From Trichloromonas sp034002365 (GTDB lineage Bacteria > Desulfobacterota > Desulfuromonadia > Desulfuromonadales > Trichloromonadaceae), in the NCBI GenBank assembly GCA_034002365.1, contig JAVFAR010000034.1, positions 1 through 24,156 of the forward strand: DNA of 24,156 nt, given 5' to 3'. Below are positions 7,164 through 14,220 of the stretch, in pieces. The number at the start of each line of letters is the position of its first letter. Position 1 is the stretch's first letter. The notes beneath the pieces are model-generated. The model saw nothing but the letters and a program-made list of their open reading frames with translations. It was not told the origin of the DNA and ran no database searches. The position numbers were made by a program, and so were the translations under genes.

Positions 7164-7385
7164 GTGCTTGCCAAAAAGACCAGCAAAAATCAGATCACCT
7201 TGCCGAAGGCGATTGTCGAACGCTTTCCCGATGCGGAATATTTCGATGTGCGCGAGGAGCAGGGGCGCATCGTGCTCATTCCGGTGGCTTTGAACCGGGC
7301 CGATGCCGTTCGCGATAAACTGGCGGAAATGGGGATTGTTCGGGAGGACGTGGCGGACGCCATCGACTGGGCGCGCCGTAAATGA
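7164..7385 (+). CDS. AbrB/MazE-like antitoxin
   Basis: A 73-residue protein with a SpoVT/AbrB-type swapped-hairpin DNA-binding core (KKTSKNQITLPKAIVERF, then EYFDVREEQGRIVLIPV). Its C-terminal acidic/helical tail is of the kind that masks a toxin. I chose the GTG at 7164 because GGAGG at 7153-7157 lies six bases upstream; the TTG at 7149 precedes that site. The stop overlaps the toxin ATG (ATGA, 7382-7385), typical of translationally coupled toxin-antitoxin pairs. It likely represses its own promoter at 7131-7138, as is usual for the family. Confidence 0.85.
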   Translation: MLAKKTSKNQITLPKAIVERFPDAEYFDVREEQGRIVLIPVALNRADAVRDKLAEMGIVREDVADAIDWARRK

Positions 7386-7813
7386 AGCCGAGAGTGGTTT
7401 TCGACACCAATGTGGTGGTCTCGGCCTTGCTTTTTCGTCACGGGCACCTCTCCTGGTGGCGGAAAGCCTGGCGCGAAGGGCGAGCGATCCCCCTGCTTGG
7501 CCGGGAAACCGTCGCCGAATTGGTGCGGGTGCTGTCCTATCCCAAGTTTCGGCTCAAGCCCGAGGAAATCGAAGCCTTGCTCGCGGACTACCTCCCTTGC
7601 GGCGAAGTGATCACGGATAAACCCACGGAGAAAGCCCCGAGCTGTCGCGACCCTGACGACCAGAAATTCATCGATCTCGCCTTCGCCGGTAACGCCGATT
7701 GGCTTGTTTCCGGCGATAACGACCTGCTGGTCATGGCGCCGATGTGCCCCTTCGAAATCCTCCCGCCGGCAACGGCCGGGGTAAAGCTGGGGGTGGCAAG
7801 GGATGAGGGATGA
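7382..7813 (+). CDS. PIN-domain toxin
   Basis: A 143-residue protein of the putative toxin PIN family (COG1569 type). Acidic residues sit in the expected places: Asp8 in VVFDTNVVVS, Glu in ETVAEL, and Asp residues in DPDDQKFIDLA and SGDNDLL. PIN toxins are Mg-dependent ribonucleases, and the antitoxin upstream would neutralise it. The C-terminal tail after FEILPP looks like low-value read-through and may not be functional. The pair is flanked on both sides by directly repeated copies B and C, suggesting a mobile or recombining cassette. Confidence 0.85.
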   Translation: MKPRVVFDTNVVVSALLFRHGHLSWWRKAWREGRAIPLLGRETVAELVRVLSYPKFRLKPEEIEALLADYLPCGEVITDKPTEKAPSCRDPDDQKFIDLAFAGNADWLVSGDNDLLVMAPMCPFEILPPATAGVKLGVARDEG

Positions 7814-7892
7814 GGCGCGGTCGGTCGAATCTCAGGGGCGCGGCTTGTTGCGCCCTTACGGTTCCGCTCCGCTATAACGACCAAAAATCCTC

Positions 7893-8067
7893 TCACCACA
7901 GAACACAGAGAAAAAAATATTGATTTCAAGGCTTTAATCCTTGTTTTCCCTCAGGTTTTCCTCGGTGCCCTCTGTGTCCTCTAGCGAGCGAAGCGAGCGG
8001 GTGGTGAGAGTCGGAGATTTTGACTTTCCCCATTCATCATTCATCACTCCGCATTCATCATTTGCCT
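7893..8067 (+). repeat. Islet repeat, copy C
   Basis: The same element as copy B: TCACCAC at 7893-7899, GTGGTGA at 8001-8007, the shared TTCCTCGGTGCCCTCTGTG and GCGAGCGAAGCGAGCGGG segments, and the identical 22-base tail at 8046-8067. ATTCATCATTCATCA is locally duplicated just before the tail. The gap 7814-8198 holds this repeat and the flagellin promoter; I see no gene in it. Confidence 0.8.
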
Positions 8068-8095
8068 TTCCTCCCCCCTCCCGTCAAAAAAAATC

Positions 8096-8123
8096 TAAAG
8101 AATTTCCTGGGGCAGGTCGAAAA
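8096..8123 (+). promoter_or_regulatory. Sigma28-type promoter of flagellin 1 (weaker copy)
   Basis: TAAA (8096-8099), 16 bases, then GTCGAAAA (8116-8123), followed by GACGGTCAA. It has the same layout as the promoter of flagellin 2, with one change in the -10 (GTCGATAA to GTCGAAAA). Confidence 0.65.
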
Positions 8124-8198
8124 GACGGTCAACGAGACGACAACGGTTGTTTTTAAGCCGATTTTTCTTTATCGACCGCTCATCACAGGAGGCCCCTC

Positions 8199-8984
8199 AT
8201 GGCAATGGTCATCAACACCAACATGGCATCGCTCAACGCCCAGCGTCACCTTTCCGGCAGCCAGAGCAAACTGGCGAAATCGATGGAGCGTCTGGCCACC
8301 GGCAAGCGCATCAACAGCGGCCAGGACGATGCCGCCGGTCTGGGTATCTCCAGCCGGTTGGGCGGCAAGATCCGCGCCCTGAACCAATCGGTGCGTAACG
8401 CCAACGACGGCGTTTCCATGGCGAAAGCCGGCGACGGCGCCCTGGCGGAAGTGGCGAACATGCTCGAGCGCATGCGCGAACTGGTCAACCAGCGGGGCGA
8501 CGGTGCCCTGAGTGGCACCGACAAGGCCGCGATCAACAGCGAAATGTCTTCGCTGCAGGTTGAGATCAACAAGGTCGTCAGCACCACCGAATTCAACGGC
8601 GTAAAACTGTTGAACGGTGATTTGAATGCGGAATTCATCGTCGGCGAAACCGACACCTATAATCTGACCATGAGTGCAGTCGACGCCGTGGCCGGCGCAA
8701 CTGCTTCTGCCATGACCGCCGATACCGTTGAAACCGCTATCGACAACGTCAGCACGGCCCGCGGCGAATTCGGCAAGGCGATCACCGTCCTCGAATCCCG
8801 CGCCGCCAACTCGGCCGCGTTGTCGGAAAATCTCTCCGCCGCCCGCTCTCAGATTCTGGATGCGGACATCGCGGCCGAGACGGCGGAAATGACCAAGGCG
8901 AACGTCCTGCAACAGGCGGGGGTCTCGATTCTCGCCCAGGCCAATCAGTCGCCGCAGGTGGTGCTGTCGCTGCTGCAAGGTTAA
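8199..8984 (+). CDS. fliC: Flagellin, short form, copy 1
   Basis: A 261-residue flagellin with the conserved N-terminal domain (MAMVINTNMASLNAQRHL, then LATGKRINSGQDDAAGLGIS) and C-terminal domain (ARSQILDADIAAETAEMTK, ending near SILAQANQSPQVVLSLLQG). The central variable region is very short, so the outer D2/D3 domains are missing and the filament would be thin and smooth. AGGAGG at 8187-8192 precedes the ATG. It is 3-residue-different from the copy at 9272, with a 482-bp stretch of identical DNA. No clear terminator follows it. Confidence 0.95.
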   Translation: MAMVINTNMASLNAQRHLSGSQSKLAKSMERLATGKRINSGQDDAAGLGISSRLGGKIRALNQSVRNANDGVSMAKAGDGALAEVANMLERMRELVNQRGDGALSGTDKAAINSEMSSLQVEINKVVSTTEFNGVKLLNGDLNAEFIVGETDTYNLTMSAVDAVAGATASAMTADTVETAIDNVSTARGEFGKAITVLESRAANSAALSENLSAARSQILDADIAAETAEMTKANVLQQAGVSILAQANQSPQVVLSLLQG

Positions 8985-8988
8985 AAGC

Positions 8989-9030
8989 AGTGACGAGTGA
9001 CGAGTGACGAGTGACGAGTGACGAGTGACG
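8989..9030 (+). repeat. Heptanucleotide tandem repeat (AGTGACG x 6)
   Basis: Six exact copies of AGTGACG lie just after the first flagellin stop, followed by a partial AGGAGTGAC. It is non-coding simple-sequence DNA. The remainder of the 287-base gap up to 9271 holds the second flagellin promoter and leader. Confidence 0.95.
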
Positions 9031-9111
9031 AGGAGTGACTTGCTTGTCGCTCATCTAAGAGATTGAAAATATTGGCATAAAAAAATATTTAACGGGATGT
9101 GAAAAAAATCC

Positions 9112-9139
9112 TAAAGTTTTCGGCCGGGGGGGTCGATAA
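9112..9139 (+). promoter_or_regulatory. Sigma28-type promoter of flagellin 2
   Basis: TAAAGTTTT begins at 9112 and GTCGATAA lies at 9132-9139, with 16 bases between TAAA and GTCGATAA. It closely matches the flagellar sigma factor (FliA) consensus TAAA-N15-GCCGATAA. A leader of about 125 bases separates it from the ATG. Confidence 0.8.
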
Positions 9140-9271
9140 GACGGTCAAGGGAAGAAATCGCCAGACTGCCGGGAAAGGGGGTGACTCGATCAGGCTTAAC
9201 TTGCGAAATCTTCTTGAACAAACAACCCGAAGGGCAAGGAAGCCCGTAACCACATCTCAAGGAGGAACATC

Positions 9272-10054
9272 ATGGCAATGGTTATCAACACCAACATGGC
9301 ATCGCTCAACGCGCAACGTCACCTTTCCGGCAGCCAGAGCAAACTGGCGAAATCGATGGAGCGTCTCGCTACCGGCAAGCGCATCAACACCGGACAAGAC
9401 GACGCGGCGGGTCTGGGTATCTCCAGCCGGTTGGGCGGCAAGATCCGCGCCCTGAACCAATCGGTGCGTAACGCCAACGACGGCGTTTCCATGGCGAAAG
9501 CCGGCGACGGCGCCCTGGCGGAAGTGGCGAACATGCTCGAGCGCATGCGCGAACTGGTCAACCAGCGGGGCGACGGTGCCCTGAGTGGCACCGACAAGGC
9601 CGCGATCAACAGCGAAATGTCTTCGCTGCAGGTTGAGATCAACAAGGTCGTCAGCACCACCGAATTCAACGGCGTAAAACTGTTGAACGGTGATTTGAAT
9701 GCGGAATTCATCGTCGGCGAAACCGACACCTATAATCTGACCATGAGTGCAGTCGACGCCGTGGCCGGCGCAACTGCTTCTGCCATGACCGCCGATACCG
9801 TTGAAACCGCTATCGACAACGTCAGCACGGCCCGCGGCGAATTCGGCAAGGCGATCACCGTCCTCGAATCCCGCGCCGCCAACTCGGCCGCCCTGGCCGA
9901 GAATCTCTCCGCCGCCCGTTCCCAGATTCTGGATGCGGACATCGCGGCCGAGACGGCGGAAATGACCAAGGCGAACGTCCTGCAACAGGCGGGGGTCTCG
10001 ATTCTGGCCCAGGCCAACCAGTCGCCGCAAGTCGTTCTGTCTCTGCTCCAGTAG
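9272..10054 (+). CDS. fliC: Flagellin, short form, copy 2
   Basis: A 260-residue flagellin that differs from copy 1 only at Thr for Ser (INTGQDD), Ala for Ser (ALAEN) and the lack of the final Gly. It has the same D0/D1-only architecture. GGAGG precedes the ATG (AAGGAGGAAC). Its promoter is closer to consensus than that of copy 1 and it has its own terminator, so it may be the major filament gene. Its 5' and 3' ends carry several silent changes relative to copy 1, whereas bases 9410-9891 are identical to 8337-8818. Confidence 0.95.
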   Translation: MAMVINTNMASLNAQRHLSGSQSKLAKSMERLATGKRINTGQDDAAGLGISSRLGGKIRALNQSVRNANDGVSMAKAGDGALAEVANMLERMRELVNQRGDGALSGTDKAAINSEMSSLQVEINKVVSTTEFNGVKLLNGDLNAEFIVGETDTYNLTMSAVDAVAGATASAMTADTVETAIDNVSTARGEFGKAITVLESRAANSAALAENLSAARSQILDADIAAETAEMTKANVLQQAGVSILAQANQSPQVVLSLLQ

Positions 10055-10072
10055 TTCAGTAGCCCGGAGTAT

Positions 10073-10106
10073 GCCGGGGGGCGGTTCTCCCGCTCCCCGG
10101 CTTTTT
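10073..10106 (+). terminator. Intrinsic terminator after flagellin 2
   Basis: A 12-bp stem GCCGGGGGGCGG/CCGCTCCCCGGC with one G-T pair and a five-base loop, followed by five T. Confidence 0.85.
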
Positions 10107-10154
10107 CATCCCGGCACGAACTGAAATCGGCAGGCCGGGACAGGGAGTTTCGCC

Positions 10155-10499
10155 ATGAAAATCGGATCATTTTCACCCGCGGGCAACACGGTACAGCAGC
10201 AGGCGGCCGCTCCCGAGAGACTGCAACGGGATCGGGATTCCGGAGGCTTTACCGGCACATCCCCAAAGAATGAGAAAAAAGTCGCCCCCGAAGAGATTCT
10301 CGACAAGATCACCGCCCTGACCGATAACGGCACCCACAGTGTGCGTTTCGAGATGGACAAGGATATCCAGGCGCTGGTGGTCAAAATCTATGATCGCCAG
10401 ACAGAAGAACTGGTACGGCAGATTCCGGCGGAAGAGTTGCTGGAGACGGCCAAGGATCTGCGCAACTATCGTGGGTTGTTAGTCGACGACAAGGGTTAG
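10155..10499 (+). CDS. flaG: FlaG-family flagellar protein
   Basis: A 114-residue protein. The N-terminal half is Gln/Pro-rich and probably unstructured. The C-terminal half is the FlaG domain (SVRFEMDKDIQALVVKIYD, then ELVRQIPAEELLE). FlaG proteins affect filament length and sit beside fliD in many polar flagellates. GGGAG lies seven bases before the ATG. The gene opens the flaG-fliD-fliS-fliT/flgN-like operon. I see no convincing sigma28 or sigma54 element between the flagellin terminator and this gene, so read-through or an unrecognised promoter must drive it. Confidence 0.88.
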   Translation: MKIGSFSPAGNTVQQQAAAPERLQRDRDSGGFTGTSPKNEKKVAPEEILDKITALTDNGTHSVRFEMDKDIQALVVKIYDRQTEELVRQIPAEELLETAKDLRNYRGLLVDDKG

Positions 10500-10526
10500 A
10501 CGGAACGTGGGTTGGAGGAGGATGTC

Positions 10527-11885
10527 ATGAGCTTTACCTTGGGTGGATTGGCTTCAGGCATGGATACCGGTGCCCTTGTCGATGCGTTGGTCGGTGTCAA
10601 GCGGACCCCCATTTTGCGGCTGGAAGAGCGCAAGACGGAGGCAAATGCAAGACTTTCCGCCTTCAAAACGTTTGATTCCAAGTTGAAAACTTTGTTGTCC
10701 AAGGCGGACAGCCTTGATACCGGGCGTGATCTGCTTGCCACGACCACAACTGCCAGTACCGATGACTATCTCGCAGCCACTGCTTCCAGTTCGGCGACAT
10801 CGGGCAGCTACCAGATCAAGGTCGGGCAGTTGGCTCAGGTGGAAAAATCCGTCTACCAGGGGGTGGCGGATAAGAGTACCACGACCTTCGGCACGGGAAC
10901 CTTGCAGCTGAGTCATGCCGGTCTTGAAAGTGCCATCGAGATTGCCATCGATGAATCCAACAACACCCTTGAAGGGGTTCGCGACGCCATCAACGCCAAG
11001 AGCGCCGACAGTGGCGTGACCGCCTCGATCATCAACGACGGCAGCGGCACCCCCTATCGTCTGGTGCTGACCGGCAAGACGGTGCAAGAGGCCAATATCA
11101 CTCTGGATGCTTCAACCCTGACCGGCGGCGCCGCCTTTCCGGTCAAGGATGCCGCCGTCTCGCGAACGGCGCAGCAGGCGATTGTGCAGGTGGACGGCGT
11201 CACCATTCGCAGTGACAGCAACACCCTCACCGAGGCGATTCCCGGGGTGACCATCGATCTGAAGCAGGCCGCCAATGCCTTCGATCCGGCGAATCCCGAT
11301 TGGAAAACGGTCGCGACGACCAATGTGACGGTGGCGACGGATAATTCGGGCATTCAGAAGAAGGTCGAGGATTTTGTTGCGGCGTTTAACGATCTGGTCA
11401 AGGCCTCCAAGGATGAAGCGTTGGCCAACGACAGTGGTGTCCGCTCGGTTCTAAGTAACCTGCGCAGCAAGTTTTCCGACGGCGTCGAACAGACCGGACT
11501 TTATCAGCTTGGGATCAAGACCGAGAAAGATGGTACCTTGGCGGTGGATACGGCCAAGTTGAGTGCCGCGATCACGGATAATCTTGACGGAGTGAAAAGC
11601 CTTCTCACGGGTGATGACGTCGCGAAGTCTGGAGTTGCTGATCTGCTGAAAGAATCTCTTTCCAGCTTTACCAATCCCACCACCGGCTTGCTGGCGGGCC
11701 GACAGAGTCTCATTGAAAGTTCGATTCGCCGTATCGATAAAGAAATTACCCGAGGGGAGGACCGCTTGGCTCTTTATGAAGAGCAGCTTGTCGCCAAGTT
11801 CTCCGCCATGGAACAAATGGTCAGTTCGATGAATTCGCAAGCCAGCTACTTCAGCCAGCAAGCCGCTGTCTGGTCCAACATGTAA
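10527..11885 (+). CDS. fliD: Flagellar hook-associated protein 2 (filament cap)
   Basis: A 452-residue FliD, the cap that helps flagellin fold at the filament tip. It starts with the typical LGGLASGMDTGALVDALVG, followed by a coiled-coil stretch. FliD middle-domain segments follow (GVRDAINAKSADSGVTASI), then a C-terminal FliD domain beginning DFVAAFNDLVK and a terminal coiled coil (DRLALYEEQLVAKFSAMEQM). I chose the ATG at 10527 because GGAGGAGG at 10514-10521 lies five bases before it; the in-frame start at 10512 overlaps that site. Confidence 0.95.
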   Translation: MSFTLGGLASGMDTGALVDALVGVKRTPILRLEERKTEANARLSAFKTFDSKLKTLLSKADSLDTGRDLLATTTTASTDDYLAATASSSATSGSYQIKVGQLAQVEKSVYQGVADKSTTTFGTGTLQLSHAGLESAIEIAIDESNNTLEGVRDAINAKSADSGVTASIINDGSGTPYRLVLTGKTVQEANITLDASTLTGGAAFPVKDAAVSRTAQQAIVQVDGVTIRSDSNTLTEAIPGVTIDLKQAANAFDPANPDWKTVATTNVTVATDNSGIQKKVEDFVAAFNDLVKASKDEALANDSGVRSVLSNLRSKFSDGVEQTGLYQLGIKTEKDGTLAVDTAKLSAAITDNLDGVKSLLTGDDVAKSGVADLLKESLSSFTNPTTGLLAGRQSLIESSIRRIDKEITRGEDRLALYEEQLVAKFSAMEQMVSSMNSQASYFSQQAAVWSNM

Positions 11886-11903
11886 GGCTAAGGAGGCCGA
11901 AAG

Positions 11904-12365
11904 ATGTCCGCTGCCTATATGAATCAATACTTCGAGAATCAGGTCAATACCGCTTCCCCCGAGCAGCTGCTGATCATGCTTTACAACGGGGCGATCCGTT
12001 TTGTCGGCGAAGCCGAAGAGGCGATGGCGAGCAAGAAAATCGCCTATCGCGGCGAGCGCATCAGCAAATCCATCGCCATCCTTTCGGAGCTTTCGGCGAC
12101 GCTCGATCACGAAATCGGCGGTGAGATCGCGGCCAACCTGGCGGCACTTTACGACTACATGATCCGTACCCTGCTGGCGGCGAACATTCATGACGACGCG
12201 GGCAAGCTGGCCGAGGTTCGGGAGATGCTGAGCGGCATGCGCGACACCTGGCTCGATGCCATCGACAAGGTGCGGGCCGAGCAGGCCGCCGAGGCGTCCG
12301 AGAGCGCCGCAAAAAAGTATGAGGCGGCGCCCGCGGGATATCGCCCCCTGGCCGTCGCCCTTTAA
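11904..12365 (+). CDS. fliS: Flagellin export chaperone FliS
   Basis: A 153-residue protein with the FliS hallmark YMNQYFENQVNTASPEQLLIMLYNGAIRF and a helical body (ISKSIAILSELSATLD, DYMIRTLLAANI). FliS binds the flagellin C-terminus in the cytoplasm and delivers it to the export gate. The last 30 residues are an Ala/Glu-rich extension. A good ribosome-binding site (AAGGAGGCC) precedes the ATG, and the gene follows fliD by 18 bases. Confidence 0.95.
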   Translation: MSAAYMNQYFENQVNTASPEQLLIMLYNGAIRFVGEAEEAMASKKIAYRGERISKSIAILSELSATLDHEIGGEIAANLAALYDYMIRTLLAANIHDDAGKLAEVREMLSGMRDTWLDAIDKVRAEQAAEASESAAKKYEAAPAGYRPLAVAL

Positions 12366-12380
12366 CCGGACGGGGGCGCC

Positions 12381-12788
12381 ATGATCAGCGTGGATGAACT
12401 GTTGCGGCGGGCGGTGGAACAATACCGCGAGTTGCTGGAGATTTTCGCCTCTCTCGAAGGGCCTCTGGCGCGGGGAGAGCGGGAACGGATCGAAGAGCGG
12501 GTCGAGGCGATGGAAGCCTGCCAGGCCGGGGTGCGGGAACTCGATGCGGCGCTGATGGCGCAGGTGACCGGTCAGGGACTGCCGGCCCACTTGCTCCCCT
12601 TGGGGCGCGAATACCGGGAACTGCTGGAGGGGGCGGGCGAGTGCAACCAGGCGCTGCTGGAACGGGCGCGGGTGCATCAGGCGTTGCTGGCCGCCGAGCT
12701 GGCCGAACTCAAGGGCAACCGGACCGCCTTGGCCGGTTATCGCCTGCCCGAGGAAAATCGCGGGCGGGGCCTGAGCGGAAGTTATTGA
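12381..12788 (+). CDS. FliT/FlgN-like flagellar chaperone
   Basis: A 135-residue, highly charged and mostly helical protein with repeated Glu/Leu heptads. It sits directly after fliS and before a terminator, the usual place of fliT. The C-terminal AELKGNRTALAGYRLPEENR resembles the tails of FlgN/FliT-type chaperones for hook-associated proteins. Assignment rests on size, composition and position more than on a diagnostic motif. The probable client would be FliD or the hook-filament junction proteins. Confidence 0.65.
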   Translation: MISVDELLRRAVEQYRELLEIFASLEGPLARGERERIEERVEAMEACQAGVRELDAALMAQVTGQGLPAHLLPLGREYRELLEGAGECNQALLERARVHQALLAAELAELKGNRTALAGYRLPEENRGRGLSGSY

Positions 12789-12791
12789 ACA

Positions 12792-12825
12792 GAGCCGGAG
12801 CGGTTTTTATGCTCCGGCTTTTTTT
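12792..12825 (+). terminator. Intrinsic terminator of the flaG-fliD-fliS operon
   Basis: AGCCGGAGC (12793-12801) pairs with GCTCCGGCT (12811-12819) and is followed by a run of T. The sigma28 promoter of the next gene begins two bases later. Confidence 0.9.
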
Positions 12826-12826
12826 C

Positions 12827-12854
12827 TAAAGAAATCCCTCTCTTTCGTCGATAA
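12827..12854 (+). promoter_or_regulatory. Sigma28-type promoter of the first PilZ gene
   Basis: TAAA (12827-12830), 16 bases, then GTCGATAA (12847-12854) and GACAGG. It has the same spacing and -10 as the flagellin 2 promoter. Confidence 0.8.
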
Positions 12855-12903
12855 GACAGGCAAGAAGAAGGTTTTGCCGAGGTTATGACGAAGGAGAATT
12901 GTT

Positions 12904-13371
12904 ATGTTCGCTCTGCCGAGAATCCTGCCGAAAAAATCCCCGCAAGTTTCTTTCGCTTTTGCCGAAAAAGCGACCGCGCCGATCCTGGGTTACGAGCCCC
13001 GCGACGAGCGCGCTTTCTTTCGCATCGATACGGAAATCGCGGTGCGCTACCGCCCGCTGCGCGCCGACCGGCAAAGTCCCGAGCGGCAGTGGCTGGAGGT
13101 GAATCTCAGCGGTGGCGGCATCAGTTTCGCGATCCCCCCGCCTCTGCAGACCGGGGAAAAAGCCTGGCTGGAGTTGGAACTGTCCGACCGCTCGGCGCCG
13201 GTGCGCTGCCTCGCCGAGGTGGTGCGCCTTTTCACCGCCGAAGACGGCACCCAGCATGCGGCCTTTACCTTCGACAATCTCGCCCCCCGCGATCAGGACC
13301 GCATCATCGCCTTCTGCCTGGCCGAACAGCGCAAGCAGCTGCGGGAAAGGGTGCGGGTACGGTACGCCTGA
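12904..13371 (+). CDS. PilZ-domain c-di-GMP receptor 1
   Basis: A 155-residue protein with a PilZ domain. The c-di-GMP-binding RxxxR motif is RAFFR and the second motif is NLSGGGISF. The C-terminal helix FCLAEQRKQLRERVRVRY is shared with the next PilZ protein. Both binding motifs are intact, so c-di-GMP binding is expected. The gene has its own sigma28 promoter and its own terminator, so it should be made late in flagellar assembly. A role in tuning motility or the filament is inferred from this context. The Lys/Pro-rich N-terminus has no recognised domain. Confidence 0.88.
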   Translation: MFALPRILPKKSPQVSFAFAEKATAPILGYEPRDERAFFRIDTEIAVRYRPLRADRQSPERQWLEVNLSGGGISFAIPPPLQTGEKAWLELELSDRSAPVRCLAEVVRLFTAEDGTQHAAFTFDNLAPRDQDRIIAFCLAEQRKQLRERVRVRYA

Positions 13372-13399
13372 CTGTTTCCGGCTTTTTGAGAGATTCATC

Positions 13400-13433
13400 C
13401 ATCCCTCCGGCCCTCACCGGGGGGATGTTTTTT
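13400..13433 (+). terminator. Intrinsic terminator after PilZ 1
   Basis: CATCCCTCCGG pairs with CCGGGGGGATG (one G-T pair) around a six-base loop and is followed by six T, separating this gene from the next two PilZ genes. Confidence 0.85.
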
Positions 13434-13463
13434 CCGGCGACCGGGGTGTTCTGAACTAATGGG

Positions 13464-13491
13464 TTGCACGACGCCGGTCAATCCGTATACA
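13464..13491 (+). promoter_or_regulatory. Candidate sigma70 promoter of PilZ 2-3
   Basis: TTGCAC (13464-13469), 16 bases, then TATACA (13486-13491). The predicted start near 13498 lies before the chosen ATG at 13528 and excludes the ATG at 13459. Confidence 0.45.
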
Positions 13492-13527
13492 AAAGGAGAA
13501 ACCGTTCAGCCGGGAAAGGGGAGAACG

Positions 13528-14190
13528 ATGCGCGTGGATGAACTTCTGGCCCACATGGGGGCCTTACCCATGGTCAAGGTAGTCCTTCCGACCCCCACGG
13601 GTTCGGTCTTTCTCGAAGGGAAGGTCGGCAAGGTCGACGCGGCCGACTTCGCCTTGGAGCTTTTTCCCCATCAGTTGACCCTGGCGGAGCTCGCCCCCGG
13701 GGTCGAGGCCATGCTCTCCTGCGATAAGGGCGGAAAGGTCTTTCTGTTGCACGCCCTGGTGGTCGAGTCCCTGGGGGAGAAATATCTGCGCCTGCAGCCG
13801 GTCAAGGTTGAGGAACGCCCCCAGCAGCGGGAATTCTTCCGCATCGATGCCGAAGTCTTTCTTAAGATCTGGCTGGTCGACCGCAAAACCCCTGGTCAGC
13901 CGGAAGTCCGGCGGCAACAGATCAATCTGAGCGGCAACGGCCTGCGCTTCGAGGCCGATCAGCCCTTGCGCCTCGGTCAGCTGCTCGGGCTGGAGCTGAG
14001 GCTGCCCGAGGCCGACGGTGAGGTGGCCCAAGGGGTGGGACGCGTGGTCCGTCTGATCGATCAGGGGGAGGGCGCCCAGCAGGTCTCCCTCGAACTGGTG
14101 GAGATCGAAGAGACCGAGCAGGATAAAATTATCCGTTTCTGCCTGGCCGAGCAGCGCAAGCAGCTGCGCATGCGGGTCAAGGTGCGTTGA
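13528..14190 (+). CDS. PilZ-domain c-di-GMP receptor 2 (YcgR-like architecture)
   Basis: A 220-residue protein. The first 100 residues form a YcgR-N-like beta domain, and the rest is PilZ with REFFR and NLSGNGLRF, ending in FCLAEQRKQLRMRVKVR. The two-domain layout is that of YcgR-type flagellar brakes, which slow the motor when c-di-GMP is high. The assignment to the brake function is inferred. The ATG at 13528 has GGGGAG four bases before it and gives a clean MRVDELL start. An ORF start at 13459 would add an unlikely leader upstream of the predicted transcription start. Confidence 0.85.
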   Translation: MRVDELLAHMGALPMVKVVLPTPTGSVFLEGKVGKVDAADFALELFPHQLTLAELAPGVEAMLSCDKGGKVFLLHALVVESLGEKYLRLQPVKVEERPQQREFFRIDAEVFLKIWLVDRKTPGQPEVRRQQINLSGNGLRFEADQPLRLGQLLGLELRLPEADGEVAQGVGRVVRLIDQGEGAQQVSLELVEIEETEQDKIIRFCLAEQRKQLRMRVKVR

Positions 14191-14220
14191 ATGGGTTCCA
14201 AGGGCCGGATGAGGTAAGCC

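Noticed and set aside
8170..8180. A reversed sigma28-like -10 (TTATCGAC) before flagellin 1.
   Set aside because: No TAAA-type -35 lies 16 bases away on that strand, and there is no gene for it to serve.
13459..13527. Longer start for the second PilZ protein.
   Set aside because: It lacks a good ribosome-binding site, adds a low-complexity leader, and begins upstream of the predicted promoter's transcription start.
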